DNA of 64,000 bases from NCBI GenBank assembly GCA_900321105.1, contig OOHL01000002.1, positions 1-64,000 on the forward strand. Reading direction: 5' to 3'. The stretch is from an uncultured Pseudomonadota bacterium (lineage in GTDB: Bacteria; Pseudomonadota; Alphaproteobacteria; Rs-D84). The notes under the pieces are model-generated. The model had not been told where the DNA came from, searched no databases, and saw only the letters and a program-made list of their open reading frames with translations. The position numbers and the translations under genes were made by a program. Of this stretch, positions 18,081 to 27,101 are shown piece after piece (within the stretch, counting starts at the first letter, position 1; every line of letters starts with the position of its first letter).

Positions 18081-18944
18081 ATGAAAAAAATAGTATCTTT
18101 GGCGGTTTTAACTGCTTTGGTTGCCGGGTGTATGGATATGGGTTCCAAGAACGATGCCACATACGGATATGATGGTTTCGGCGAAGAACAATTGACAACA
18201 ACCGATAACACATTAAACACTAACGCTTATTTGATGGCGGCTGCGCCAAAATATTATATTGGCAGCCCATATAAAATTGAAGATGTTCAATACATCCCTG
18301 GCGAAGATTTGACATACAATCAAACAGGTATCGCAGGTATTATTCCTGTGGAATTAAATGGTTCAAAAACAAGTGACGGCGAAACATTTGATTCAAATCA
18401 ATTGGTTGCAACAAGTAAGACTTTGCCATTGCCATCTATCGTAAAAGTAACTAATTTGGATAACGGCAATTCAGTTGTTGTTCGTGTAAACAATCGTGGT
18501 CCATTTGTAAATACTCGTATTATGGATTTATCAACAGCTGCAGCACAACAAATTGGATTAAACGGCACAGCAAAAGTTCAAGTTCAAGTTTTGTCTAACG
18601 AATCCATTGCTGTTAAAAACGCAACACTGGGTGAAACAACAAAACCTGCCGCTGCAGAACCTGTCACAGTTCAAACAACAGAAGTTGCACCTGTCGCAGC
18701 ATCTGGCGATTACAGTGTACAAGTTGCCGCAGTGTACAGTGAAGACAACGCGAACGCATTGGCGCGCGAATTAGCATCTTATGGAAATGCAGTAGTTGTT
18801 CACGAAGCGGATATGTACAAGGTTCGTATTATTGATTTGGATGCCGCAAATGCACGTCGTGTAATTGACGCATTACGCAGTGACAAAGGCATGGCACCAG
18901 GCTTGTTAAAAGCTGGCAAATGGGTCAATGCCGACAGCATTTAA
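18081..18944 (+). CDS. rlpA: RlpA-like septal lipoprotein with SPOR domain
   Basis: 287 residues. The signal peptide ends at lipobox VAGC. The middle (about 90-175) is a double-psi beta-barrel with TSDGETFD, ATSKTLPLPSIVKVTNL and RVNNRGPF. The end (about 210-287) is a SPOR domain (DYSVQVAAVYSEDNANALA), which binds denuded glycan strands at the septum. Two features are odd. The usual ASWYG-FHG opening is replaced by TGIAGIIPVELNG. The Asp before RGPF, catalytic in lytic RlpA, is Asn. It may therefore be a non-catalytic SPOR lipoprotein. AAAGGAG precedes the start. Confidence 0.85.
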   Translation: MKKIVSLAVLTALVAGCMDMGSKNDATYGYDGFGEEQLTTTDNTLNTNAYLMAAAPKYYIGSPYKIEDVQYIPGEDLTYNQTGIAGIIPVELNGSKTSDGETFDSNQLVATSKTLPLPSIVKVTNLDNGNSVVVRVNNRGPFVNTRIMDLSTAAAQQIGLNGTAKVQVQVLSNESIAVKNATLGETTKPAAAEPVTVQTTEVAPVAASGDYSVQVAAVYSEDNANALARELASYGNAVVVHEADMYKVRIIDLDAANARRVIDALRSDKGMAPGLLKAGKWVNADSI

Positions 18945-18966
18945 TCAATAACAAAAACAAATTAAG

Positions 18967-18990
18967 ACCGCCCGATTGGGCGGTTTTTTG
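18967..18990 (+). terminator. Terminator of rlpA
   Basis: ACCGCCCGATTGGGCGGT hairpin followed by a T run. Confidence 0.9.
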
Positions 18991-18993
18991 TGC

Positions 18994-19023
18994 TTGATTT
19001 ATTTTTCATTGTTGGTCTAGAAT
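18994..19023 (+). promoter_or_regulatory. Candidate promoter for the lipoprotein gene at 19047
   Basis: TTGATT at 18994-18999, an 18-bp spacer and TAGAAT at 19018-19023, directly after the rlpA terminator. Confidence 0.45.
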
Positions 19024-19046
19024 CAAAATAAAAGGAAAATATTCTT

Positions 19047-19490
19047 ATGCACAAATTTGTCTTTGTTTTCTTGTGTTTTACCCTGTGCGGTTGCAACAGT
19101 ATCTATCTGAAACCACACACGATGGAAAATGGCGCGACTGTTTTTGCAGTACGCGGCGGTTATTCTATGAAAAGAACAATTAAACAAACATTGGAAGAAC
19201 GTGGTTATAAAGTTCATGTTGGAACATTGAGAACAGATAAAGATTCTGACGATTTAGATTTCCATACTTTTGAAGTGCCACGCAACGCAAAATATACTGT
19301 TTATGTTAAAGAACGCACTGAAATTTTGCGCCCAATATGGTGTATGTTCAATGGTTTCTGGTGGTGGAATTTTAATGTGGCAATTTCGGAAAAGTCCACA
19401 GGCAATGAAATAATGTCATGGCGCGGTCGCGGATGCCAGAATTCATCAATACAAAAACTGAACGATATTTTGGATGAACTACAGAAATAA
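19047..19490 (+). CDS. Small predicted lipoprotein
   Basis: 147 residues. The type II signal peptide MHKFVFVFLCFTLCGC has its lipobox Cys at residue 16. The mature part is mixed alpha/beta with a VRGGYSMKRTIKQTLEERGYKV segment and an aromatic stretch (MFNGFWWWNFNVAIS) typical of a beta-sheet lipoprotein. Family not recognised. It has its own promoter-like sequence and terminator. Confidence 0.65.
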   Translation: MHKFVFVFLCFTLCGCNSIYLKPHTMENGATVFAVRGGYSMKRTIKQTLEERGYKVHVGTLRTDKDSDDLDFHTFEVPRNAKYTVYVKERTEILRPIWCMFNGFWWWNFNVAISEKSTGNEIMSWRGRGCQNSSIQKLNDILDELQK

Positions 19491-19519
19491 AAAAACACCG
19501 CGATTGCGGTGTTTTTTTA
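19491..19519. terminator. Terminator between convergent genes
   Basis: AAAAACACCGC / GCGGTGTTTTTTT hairpin with a short GATT loop. Confidence 0.9.
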
Positions 19520-19534
19520 TGATAATTATTTAAA

Positions 19535-20158
19535 TTAATCATCAATGTTTGTGTATTCACAAAAACCTTCGTTAGTATCGCAACGTGTGACAATACCTTC
19601 GCTGATGAAATATCCTTGTGGATGAAGGCATGCTGGACAAACTTTTGGTGCTTCGGTACCAATGTGCCAATTGCCACAATTTGTGCAACGCCACATTACG
19701 ATTTTATCAGATTTGAATATAGTTCCGTTTTCGATGGCTTCTGCCAAAGCTTTGAAACGTGATTCATGATAACGTTCTGCATAACCAATATTTTTCAAAA
19801 CATCTGCGATTGCTGTAAAACCTTCCTGGGCCGCGATTTGTGCAAACTTTGGATACATATCTGTATTTTCTTCGTGTTCTCCGTATGCCGCAGCTTTCAG
19901 ATTTTCCAGTGTTGTTCCAATTTTCCCAGCAGGGAAAGCCGCTGTGATTTCAACAGTGCCACCTTCCAAATATTTAAATAAACGTGATGCGTGTTCACGT
20001 TCTTGTTCTGCGGTTTCTTCAAATATTTTTGCGATTGCTTCATAACCTTCTTTTTTTGCAGCAGAAGCAAAGAAAGAATAGCGATTACGTGCCTGGGATT
20101 CACCAGCAAAAGCAATCAATAAATTCTTTTCTGTTTGGGTTCCTTTTAATGATACCAT
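19535..20158 (-). CDS. rbr: Rubrerythrin
   Basis: Non-haem diiron peroxidase that removes hydrogen peroxide in anaerobes and microaerophiles. 207 residues from the ATG at 20158 (AAAGGAG upstream). The ferritin-like domain has ExxxR/ExxH iron ligands (FAGESQARNRY, FEETAEQEREHASRL, GEHEENTDMYPKF, AEAIENGT). The C-terminal rubredoxin domain has CTNCG and CPAC. It suggests life at low oxygen. Confidence 0.95.
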   Translation of the reverse strand: MVSLKGTQTEKNLLIAFAGESQARNRYSFFASAAKKEGYEAIAKIFEETAEQEREHASRLFKYLEGGTVEITAAFPAGKIGTTLENLKAAAYGEHEENTDMYPKFAQIAAQEGFTAIADVLKNIGYAERYHESRFKALAEAIENGTIFKSDKIVMWRCTNCGNWHIGTEAPKVCPACLHPQGYFISEGIVTRCDTNEGFCEYTNIDD

Positions 20159-20223
20159 TTGTTTTCTCCTTTTATTTGTTGTCACGCTGATTTTATCAGA
20201 TAAATCAAACCAACGCAAAGTTT

Positions 20224-20823
20224 TTATTTTCTTCTTAATCTGTTTCGATTTGCGATAACATCTATAATATCTTTGAATTCATCGTACAATTTTAATCCAA
20301 GATATGCACGCGCTTCTTCTATTGTATGACCATAACCCCAACGTGGACCCTTGTCAGTACGATATTTTGCAACTATGTAATCCGGACCCTTGTCTTTCGT
20401 GATATATGGTCCAAAACAATTATAATCAACCACTTTTGCAGTCCAGTATTCAAAATTTGTACTTTCTGTATGTGGCAGTTTATCAATCAAAACCATATCT
20501 TTATCACGAACACGTGTGATTTTTTTATAATCAAAATCGTTTTGTATATGCCAAATGCCATTTACCAAATCTACATCATTTTCGGTTGCACCGTCTTCGC
20601 CAAGTGTAATTAAACGACCGTCTTCGGCTATTGCTTGTTTTTCATTTATGTCAGAAAAAAAATAAGCAATTTTAGCAATACGCGCTTCGTCTTCGCATCT
20701 GTTGGTTCCGTACCAATAATCAGACAAAGGATTTAACGGACGATCTTTTCTGCGGTTTGGCTTTGGTTGCGCGAATTTCTTGCGAAATGCACGCACAGTT
20801 TCATTCCATGTTGCCTGTGTCAT
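20224..20823 (-). CDS. Hypothetical protein downstream of obgE
   Basis: 199 residues, not recognised. The N-terminus is basic and Pro-rich (KKFAQPKPNRRKDRPLNPL) with a WYGTNRCEDEARIAK segment. A C-terminal stretch reads GPRWGYGHTIEEARAYLGLKL. No signal peptide or membrane segment is seen. It starts 3 bp after the obgE stop, so it is co-translated with that ribosome-assembly GTPase, and its basic N-terminus would suit RNA or ribosome contact. That role is only inference. Confidence 0.6.
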   Translation of the reverse strand: MTQATWNETVRAFRKKFAQPKPNRRKDRPLNPLSDYWYGTNRCEDEARIAKIAYFFSDINEKQAIAEDGRLITLGEDGATENDVDLVNGIWHIQNDFDYKKITRVRDKDMVLIDKLPHTESTNFEYWTAKVVDYNCFGPYITKDKGPDYIVAKYRTDKGPRWGYGHTIEEARAYLGLKLYDEFKDIIDVIANRNRLRRK

Positions 20824-20826
20824 TGT

Positions 20827-21855
<1,029 letters not shown>

Positions 21856-21863
21856 TTAAAAAC

Positions 21864-21892
21864 TTGCAATTTCCAGTGGGAATATTTATAAT
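21864..21892 (+). promoter_or_regulatory. Promoter for ssrA
   Basis: TTGCAA at 21864-21869, a 17-bp spacer and TATAAT at 21887-21892. Expected transcription start is near 21899. Confidence 0.7.
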
Positions 21893-21898
21893 ATCAAT

Positions 21899-22215
21899 TG
21901 CCACACAAGTGGTGATGATTCTGAATTCGTTGCGGAATAATCGTTTTGGACTGGGGGGCGGTACCCCACAGCTCCACCAATTATTTCACGGGGCTGACAT
22001 AGTTTCGACAGGCGAAGTAAAGGCAAATCGATTGAATCCGGGTTGTTCCGTTAAAAACAAAATAAAAACTGAATGGCGATAGAATCGCTGCGAACGACAA
22101 TGTTCGCATTGCAATGGCTGCCTAATATGGCATTGAAATACGTTGGCAATTGTTGATGTATTTCGTTTAGCTTTTGCGGGGTCGCCGGGTACCTGGCACC
22201 AGAAACCCGGTATTT
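21899..22215 (+). ncRNA. ssrA: Permuted two-piece tmRNA
   Basis: Rescues stalled ribosomes together with SmpB. The order is permuted. First comes the acceptor piece, with T-arm TGGGG-GGCGGTA-CCCCA and 3' end CAGCTCCACCA (ending at 21979). About ten bases of spacer follow, then the coding piece starting GGGGCTGAC at 21990, which pairs with CAGCTCC. The tag frame is 22090-22125, ANDNVRIAMAA then TAA (a GCT codon just before could add one Ala). A CCGGGT / ACCCGG hairpin near 22186-22210 probably closes the RNA. The outer ends are estimates. The layout is characteristic of Alphaproteobacteria. Confidence 0.92.
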
Positions 22216-22248
22216 ATATGATAATAAATACACAAAAAAGGAAAAAAA

Positions 22249-22479
22249 ATGTTTGGAAAAATTAAAAAAGTATTCTTTACAGGCATATTTGGTGTTTTAT
22301 ACATCTCTTATATCGCTCAATTTGTATATGTTTTAGCATATTTGCAAGGCTGCCAAGAAAAAGTTATCGGTTTGGCATTATTGTCTGTTGAATGGTTGGT
22401 TTTGATTGCTGCACGCTATTTATCTAAACGTTCAAGCAACAATGCCCAGGCTCATTCTAACGGTTTCCGTCGTCACTAA
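22249..22479 (+). CDS. Small two-TM membrane protein
   Basis: 76 residues with AAAAAAGGAAAAA directly upstream. There are two hydrophobic segments (about 9-33 and 41-58) and a basic, polar tail (RSSNNAQAHSNGFRRH). It is not recognised. Transcription may continue from ssrA, and a terminator follows. Confidence 0.6.
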   Translation: MFGKIKKVFFTGIFGVLYISYIAQFVYVLAYLQGCQEKVIGLALLSVEWLVLIAARYLSKRSSNNAQAHSNGFRRH

Positions 22480-22496
22480 AATACGATAAAATCTCT

Positions 22497-22527
22497 AAAA
22501 TCTCCCGCGATTGTGGGGGATTTTTTT
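22497..22527 (+). terminator. Terminator downstream of the small membrane gene
   Basis: TCTCCC / GGGGGA hairpin with an eight-base loop, followed by seven Ts. Confidence 0.8.
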
Positions 22528-22561
22528 ATATCTTGAAAATCGTATAAAATATTCTATATTT

Positions 22562-24328
22562 ATGATTGCTATGAAAGAATATATTTTACCTGTTCGTGAT
22601 TTGGTTGTACACCCGGGCCTGACGGTGCCGGTGTATGTCGATAATCCGTTGTCTGTTGCGTGTATAGAGGCCGCAACAAAAAATCAACAGAAATTGGTTT
22701 TATGCCCACAACACAGTTGGCCTTATCCATCAACCGTGGATGATATTTTTACAACCGGGACAATCGGCGAAATCGCCCAGGTTTTGCACATGCCAGACGG
22801 CGCAATTCACGCAATAGTTCGTACAACAAATGTTGTTAATTTATCTGATATTGAAATAACAAATGGTATTTTCACTGCAAATATCACACCGGTTGAAATA
22901 CTGGATGACGCCGCATTTGAACAGACAATTGCCCTGCGCGATAAAGTTGCAGAAGCAATGCAAACATTGTCTGCGCATCACAAATTCAAAATGGAAAAAT
23001 TACAGGCGATTATTCAAAACTATCCAATGCCAGCATTCGTTGATTCTGTTATTCAAATGGCGGATATAGATACTGAAATTGCAGTTGATGTTTTAAAAAT
23101 GAAAACATGGCGCGAAAAATTGGTGGCATTACTGGAACAAGTCATGTTGTTAATCGAAACAGATAAAATCGAGGCAACCATAAATCGTCGCGTTCAAAAT
23201 CAAATGGAAAACGGTCAAAGACAGGCTATTTTGCAAGAAAAAATGCGCGCCATACAAAAAGAAATGGGTGACGATGACGAAGAAATAGATACGACCAGTA
23301 TGCGTAAAAAGATTGAAAAATCTGCAATGCCTGCGGATGCTAAAGAAAAGGCAATGTCTGAATTAAAACGCATGCGCGCTATGTCACCAATGTCCCAAGA
23401 AGGCGGTTTATTAAAAACATATTTGGATGAATTGTTATCTATGCCATGGGATAAAACAGATAATGCACCAATTGATTTAAAAACTGCACGCGAAGTACTG
23501 GACAGTGAACATTCTGGGATGACCGGGGTCAAAGAAAGAATTTTAGAACATATTGCCGTTATGAAAAAAACTGGTAAAAATCGTGGCAGCATATTATGTT
23601 TTGTTGGCGCACCTGGGGTTGGAAAAACATCGCTTTGCAAATCTATTGCGAACGCATTATCACGCAAATATTGTCGTATTTCATTGGGCGGCATATCTGA
23701 CGAAGCGCATTTCCGCGGGCACCGAAAAACATATATTGGCGCACAATGTGGTCGCATTATGGACGCATTAAAAAGATGCAAATCTAATAACCCAGTTATT
23801 GTCTTAGACGAAATTGATAAAATGGGACGCGATTGGCGTGGCGATCCTGAATCTGCATTGTTAGAAATATTAGACCCAGAACAAAACAAATCTTTTCGCG
23901 ACCATTACTTGGAAGTTGATTTCGATTTATCCAATGTTTTGTTTATCGCAACTTCTAATTCATTAAACATGTCATCGGCATTAAAAGACCGTATGGAAAT
24001 TATTGAAATTCCAGGGTACAGCGAATCTGAAAAGATTCAGATTGCGCGCGAACATTTGCTTAAACGCGCGGCAGAAGATACTGGATGGAATGTCGAAAAC
24101 ATTATAATTTCAGACGATGCAATTGCACACATAATTCACGAATATACATCTGAACAAGGTGTTCGTGAATTGCAACGTGAAATCGCAACCTTGTTGCGAC
24201 GCAGCTTATTACAAAATGATGGCGTTGATGTAAAAACTGAATTTACAATTGATAAAATCGACGAATTGTTGTCTGTGCATCACAATGCAAACATGACAAA
24301 CAAAATCGGATTCAGTGCGCGCGCATAA
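22562..24328 (+). CDS. Lon-like AAA+ ATPase lacking the peptidase domain
   Basis: About 588 residues. The N-terminal Lon substrate-binding domain is present (LPVRDLVVHPGLTVPVYV), then a long helical linker, then the AAA+ module with Walker A GAPGVGKTS (about 346-354), Lon-specific SLGGISDEAHFRGHRKTYIG, Walker B VIVLDEID, GDPESALLEILDPEQN and sensor ATSNS. The alpha subdomain ends with SEQGVRELQREIATLLRR. The product stops at NKIGFSARA, just where the S16 serine-lysine peptidase domain should begin, and tsaB starts 10 bp later. It therefore cannot be a self-contained protease. The start is uncertain (ATG at 22562 or 22571); neither has a ribosome-binding site. Confidence 0.88.
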   Translation: MIAMKEYILPVRDLVVHPGLTVPVYVDNPLSVACIEAATKNQQKLVLCPQHSWPYPSTVDDIFTTGTIGEIAQVLHMPDGAIHAIVRTTNVVNLSDIEITNGIFTANITPVEILDDAAFEQTIALRDKVAEAMQTLSAHHKFKMEKLQAIIQNYPMPAFVDSVIQMADIDTEIAVDVLKMKTWREKLVALLEQVMLLIETDKIEATINRRVQNQMENGQRQAILQEKMRAIQKEMGDDDEEIDTTSMRKKIEKSAMPADAKEKAMSELKRMRAMSPMSQEGGLLKTYLDELLSMPWDKTDNAPIDLKTAREVLDSEHSGMTGVKERILEHIAVMKKTGKNRGSILCFVGAPGVGKTSLCKSIANALSRKYCRISLGGISDEAHFRGHRKTYIGAQCGRIMDALKRCKSNNPVIVLDEIDKMGRDWRGDPESALLEILDPEQNKSFRDHYLEVDFDLSNVLFIATSNSLNMSSALKDRMEIIEIPGYSESEKIQIAREHLLKRAAEDTGWNVENIIISDDAIAHIIHEYTSEQGVRELQREIATLLRRSLLQNDGVDVKTEFTIDKIDELLSVHHNANMTNKIGFSARA

Positions 24329-24338
24329 AGGGTAGAAA

Positions 24339-24869
24339 ATGATTTTGGTTATAAACACATCAGGCTCTGGAATTGATTTATTGCTGGACGATAAAATCGC
24401 GCATTTTGATGCCGAAAAACAGGCTATCGCCCTGCCAACATCTGTCGATACATTTATGAAACAAAATAATGTTCAAATGTCAGATCTAAGCGCAATTGGC
24501 GTTATCGTTGGCCCGGGCAGTTTTACAGGAATTCGTATGGGAATTGCATATGCCAAGGGATTAGCAATTGGATTAAACATACCTGTTGTTGGGGTAAATT
24601 TATTCGAATTATATCTTTATGAAAATACAGATGCGTTTGTTGCGATTGATTCTGGACGTGGCGATTTCTTTGTTGCATCAAAACTGCATAAACCAGGAAC
24701 TATGACAATAGATGAAGTGGAAGTCGAACAAATGAAATGTCCGTCAACCGTTGGGCACAAACCGTATAATCTAATGTTCGCAAAAAATATAGTGGAAGAA
24801 AAAATTAAGAACGGAAAAATTGAACCTGTAATACCGATGTATTTACGTCCAAGTTATGCTGAAAAATAG
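24339..24869 (+). CDS. tsaB: tRNA threonylcarbamoyladenosine biosynthesis protein TsaB
   Basis: Scaffold partner of TsaD in making t6A37 on ANN-decoding tRNAs. 176 residues, shorter than E. coli TsaB (about 230). The N-terminal half of the ASKHA fold is well conserved: ILVINTSGSGIDLLL, VGPGSFTGIRMGIAYAKGLA. AAAGGG precedes the ATG. It is followed by a small unknown gene and rimI, a common alphaproteobacterial order. Confidence 0.9.
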   Translation: MILVINTSGSGIDLLLDDKIAHFDAEKQAIALPTSVDTFMKQNNVQMSDLSAIGVIVGPGSFTGIRMGIAYAKGLAIGLNIPVVGVNLFELYLYENTDAFVAIDSGRGDFFVASKLHKPGTMTIDEVEVEQMKCPSTVGHKPYNLMFAKNIVEEKIKNGKIEPVIPMYLRPSYAEK

Positions 24870-24881
24870 AAAGGATACATC

Positions 24882-25211
24882 ATGAATATTTTTCATAAAA
24901 TAGCTATTTTAAACCACATTAATAAAAACAAAGATAATGTCAAATATGCCTATCATTATGATGTTGGCAATTCTACGGGTATGCATAGTGTAGAAATTAA
25001 AAACAAAGGTTCTATTTCAATAGAAATGCACAGAAACTATTATGGCGATACCAATTTTGGCATAACATATAATCTTAGAGGTGCCGATGTATATTCATTG
25101 CCACCGTGTCAATTATCTTTCTTTGACAGACGTTTTGTAGCAAGAATGTATTCAAAAATGTTTGATTATTATGTAGCAAAAAATGGTTTACCAAACAATA
25201 AATCACGATAA
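24882..25211 (+). CDS. Hypothetical protein between tsaB and rimI
   Basis: 109 residues with AAAGGA upstream. It has no signal peptide or membrane segment. It is mixed, with a beta-rich first half (HSVEIKNKGSISIEMHRNY) and a helical end (FFDRRFVARMYSKMFDYYV). Not recognised. It sits within the tsaB-rimI unit, 12 bp after tsaB and 6 bp before rimI. Confidence 0.6.
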   Translation: MNIFHKIAILNHINKNKDNVKYAYHYDVGNSTGMHSVEIKNKGSISIEMHRNYYGDTNFGITYNLRGADVYSLPPCQLSFFDRRFVARMYSKMFDYYVAKNGLPNNKSR

Positions 25212-25217
25212 AAAATA

Positions 25218-25604
25218 ATGTTCGAAGAATTATCAAATCTTCATAAAAAATGTTTTCCAAACAAGCCTTGGTCGGCAGATGATTTTCGTGATTTAAAACA
25301 ATCCGGATGCGAAATTATTATGTCGCAAAATGGCTTTATCGTGTATCGAATTGTGGTTGACGAAGCAGAAATAATAACCATTGGTGTTAACCCCGAAATG
25401 CGACGCAACGGAATCGCATCTGCGATGATTGGAATAATTGAAAAAACAATTAAAAATCAAGGTGTTAAAAAAATATTTTTAGAAGTTGCTTCAAACAATA
25501 TTCCAGGTCAAAAATTATACGAAAATTGCGGTTTTAATCGCGTTGGTTTGCGCCCTAAATATTATGATGGTGTGGATGCAATTTTAATGTCAAAAGACAT
25601 ATAA
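25218..25604 (+). CDS. rimI: Ribosomal protein S18 alanine N-acetyltransferase
   Basis: GNAT acetyltransferase of 128 residues. The acetyl-CoA-binding motif A reads VNPEMRRNGIASAMIGII, followed by IFLEVASNNIPGQKLYENCGF and RPKYYDG, the RimI signature order. Proximity to tsaB supports the assignment. Slightly short at the N-terminus compared with RimI of about 148 residues. Confidence 0.85.
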   Translation: MFEELSNLHKKCFPNKPWSADDFRDLKQSGCEIIMSQNGFIVYRIVVDEAEIITIGVNPEMRRNGIASAMIGIIEKTIKNQGVKKIFLEVASNNIPGQKLYENCGFNRVGLRPKYYDGVDAILMSKDI

Positions 25605-25605
25605 T

Positions 25606-26877
25606 TTATTCGTTTATAAATTCCAAAATTCGTTTATCAAAAATTACATCTTTTTGTGTTAATGGTTTAACAATATGCATATCATTTGCGTGTCGTGTTC
25701 GTGATAACGCAACATATGTTTGCCCATGTGCAAATGCACCGCGTGAAATATCAATTACAACCTTTGATAATGTTTTACCTTGTGATTTATGTATCGTCAT
25801 TGCATATCCCAACATTAATGGAAATTGTTTATATGATCCAATTTCGTTTTCAATAATTCTGTCATTTTCATCGCGGGCATATTCTATCTTTTGCCATTTG
25901 TCTGGTTTGACAACAACCAAATCTTTATTATCATCATCCAACATTTGCACGATTATTTCGCGCGCATTTAGTTGTTCAACGATACCAACCGAACCGTTAT
26001 GCCATTTATCACCGTTTTTCACAAACATTACCAATGCACCCTGCTTTAATTCCAATTCCAGCGGCGCCGGCACATCGCTTGCATTAAAATTACCATCTAA
26101 AACACCGGTATATTTTACAATTGGCGCGTTTATTTGATTTAATTTGTCGGCATTTATGCGTTCTGCAACAGTGCGAAACGGTGTAATTATTACCGCATTT
26201 CTGCGTGTTGTGTCATCTTCTATTTTACATTGATTAAAGAAAGCCAACGCCGATGCATCGTTATCACGCAAACGCACAAGGTTCTTTAACAAATCATCAT
26301 CATTTTGACGATAAACTTTATTAAAATCATATTTTATAAAATCTGCACGCTTGTAAACATTTGCATCAAAGAAATACGCATTTTTGTATTCGTATGCTTG
26401 TTCGTAGTATTGTTCTGCATCACGAGTTATAACCGGTGGTAATTGAAACATATCACCAATCGCAACAACCTGAATTCCACCGAAAGGTTCGTTATTATGT
26501 CGCGCCATGCGCGCCAAAATATCAATCGCATCCAACAAATCAGGCGCAACCATTGATATTTCATCAATTACCAAAACATCTGTGGCATTTAATATATTGC
26601 GCGGCTTTGCCTTTAATTTCAATAATTCTGGCATAATGAAATCACGTGGTTGAATTTGAAACAGCGAGTGAATAGTCTGCCCACCGATATTCAACGCCGA
26701 AACAGCCGTTGGACATGCACAAACAATACGCTTTGCCGATGCAGATTTAAGATATTGAACAAATGTAGATTTTCCGGTTCCTGCCTGCCCCAATATTAAA
26801 ACATTAGAATGTGTACGTTCAATCGTATTAAACGCATCCATTTGATTTTTATTCAAGATTGGTACCATTTCAACCAT
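25606..26877 (-). CDS. Pif1/RecD-like superfamily 1 DNA helicase
   Basis: 423 residues. Motif I GQAGTGKSTF (about 30-39), motif Ia TAVSALNIGGQTIHSLF, motif II VIDEISMV, motif III AIGDMFQLPPV. The C-terminal half has an SH3-like region and the UvrD_C_2 motif TIHKSQGKTLSKVVID with VALSRTR. This pattern is that of Pif1-family 5'-3' helicases acting on G-quadruplexes, forks or R-loops. The stop is adjacent to rimI (convergent). Confidence 0.9.
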   Translation of the reverse strand: MVEMVPILNKNQMDAFNTIERTHSNVLILGQAGTGKSTFVQYLKSASAKRIVCACPTAVSALNIGGQTIHSLFQIQPRDFIMPELLKLKAKPRNILNATDVLVIDEISMVAPDLLDAIDILARMARHNNEPFGGIQVVAIGDMFQLPPVITRDAEQYYEQAYEYKNAYFFDANVYKRADFIKYDFNKVYRQNDDDLLKNLVRLRDNDASALAFFNQCKIEDDTTRRNAVIITPFRTVAERINADKLNQINAPIVKYTGVLDGNFNASDVPAPLELELKQGALVMFVKNGDKWHNGSVGIVEQLNAREIIVQMLDDDNKDLVVVKPDKWQKIEYARDENDRIIENEIGSYKQFPLMLGYAMTIHKSQGKTLSKVVIDISRGAFAHGQTYVALSRTRHANDMHIVKPLTQKDVIFDKRILEFINE

Positions 26878-26930
26878 ATTCGCATATTCGCATAAATCGA
26901 TATAAAAAGCAAGGCGTGTTCATTTTTATC

Positions 26931-26958
26931 TTGCAAGATTGAATAAAAAATATATAAT
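26931..26958 (+). promoter_or_regulatory. Promoter for tRNA-CAU
   Basis: TTGCAA at 26931-26936, a 16-bp spacer and TATAAT at 26953-26958, 12 bp before the tRNA. Confidence 0.65.
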
Positions 26959-26970
26959 AGGTTTCGCTGT

Positions 26971-27047
26971 GGGCTAATAGCTCAGTTGGTTAGAGCGGAG
27001 CGCTCATAACGCTTTGGTCGTGGGTTCGAGTCCTACTTAGCCCACCA
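26971..27047 (+). tRNA. tRNA with CAU anticodon (Met elongator or Ile2)
   Basis: 77-nt cloverleaf. Acceptor GGGCTAA / TTAGCCC, D-arm GCTCAGTTGGTTAGAGC, anticodon arm GAGCG-CTCATAA-CGCTT, T-arm GTGGGTTCGAGTCCTAC. CCA is encoded. The CAU anticodon could be elongator Met or lysidine-modified Ile2; the sequence alone does not settle it. It lacks the mismatched first pair of initiator tRNA. Confidence 0.93.
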
Positions 27048-27101
27048 CAGAGATGACGGTTTTTTATTTGCCTTTTTGTTGTCTTGCGGTAAAATTGTAC
27101 T

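Noticed and set aside
24329..24338. Frameshift splitting Lon from its protease domain
   Set aside because: Only 10 bp separate Lon from tsaB and no S16 peptidase sequence appears in any frame.
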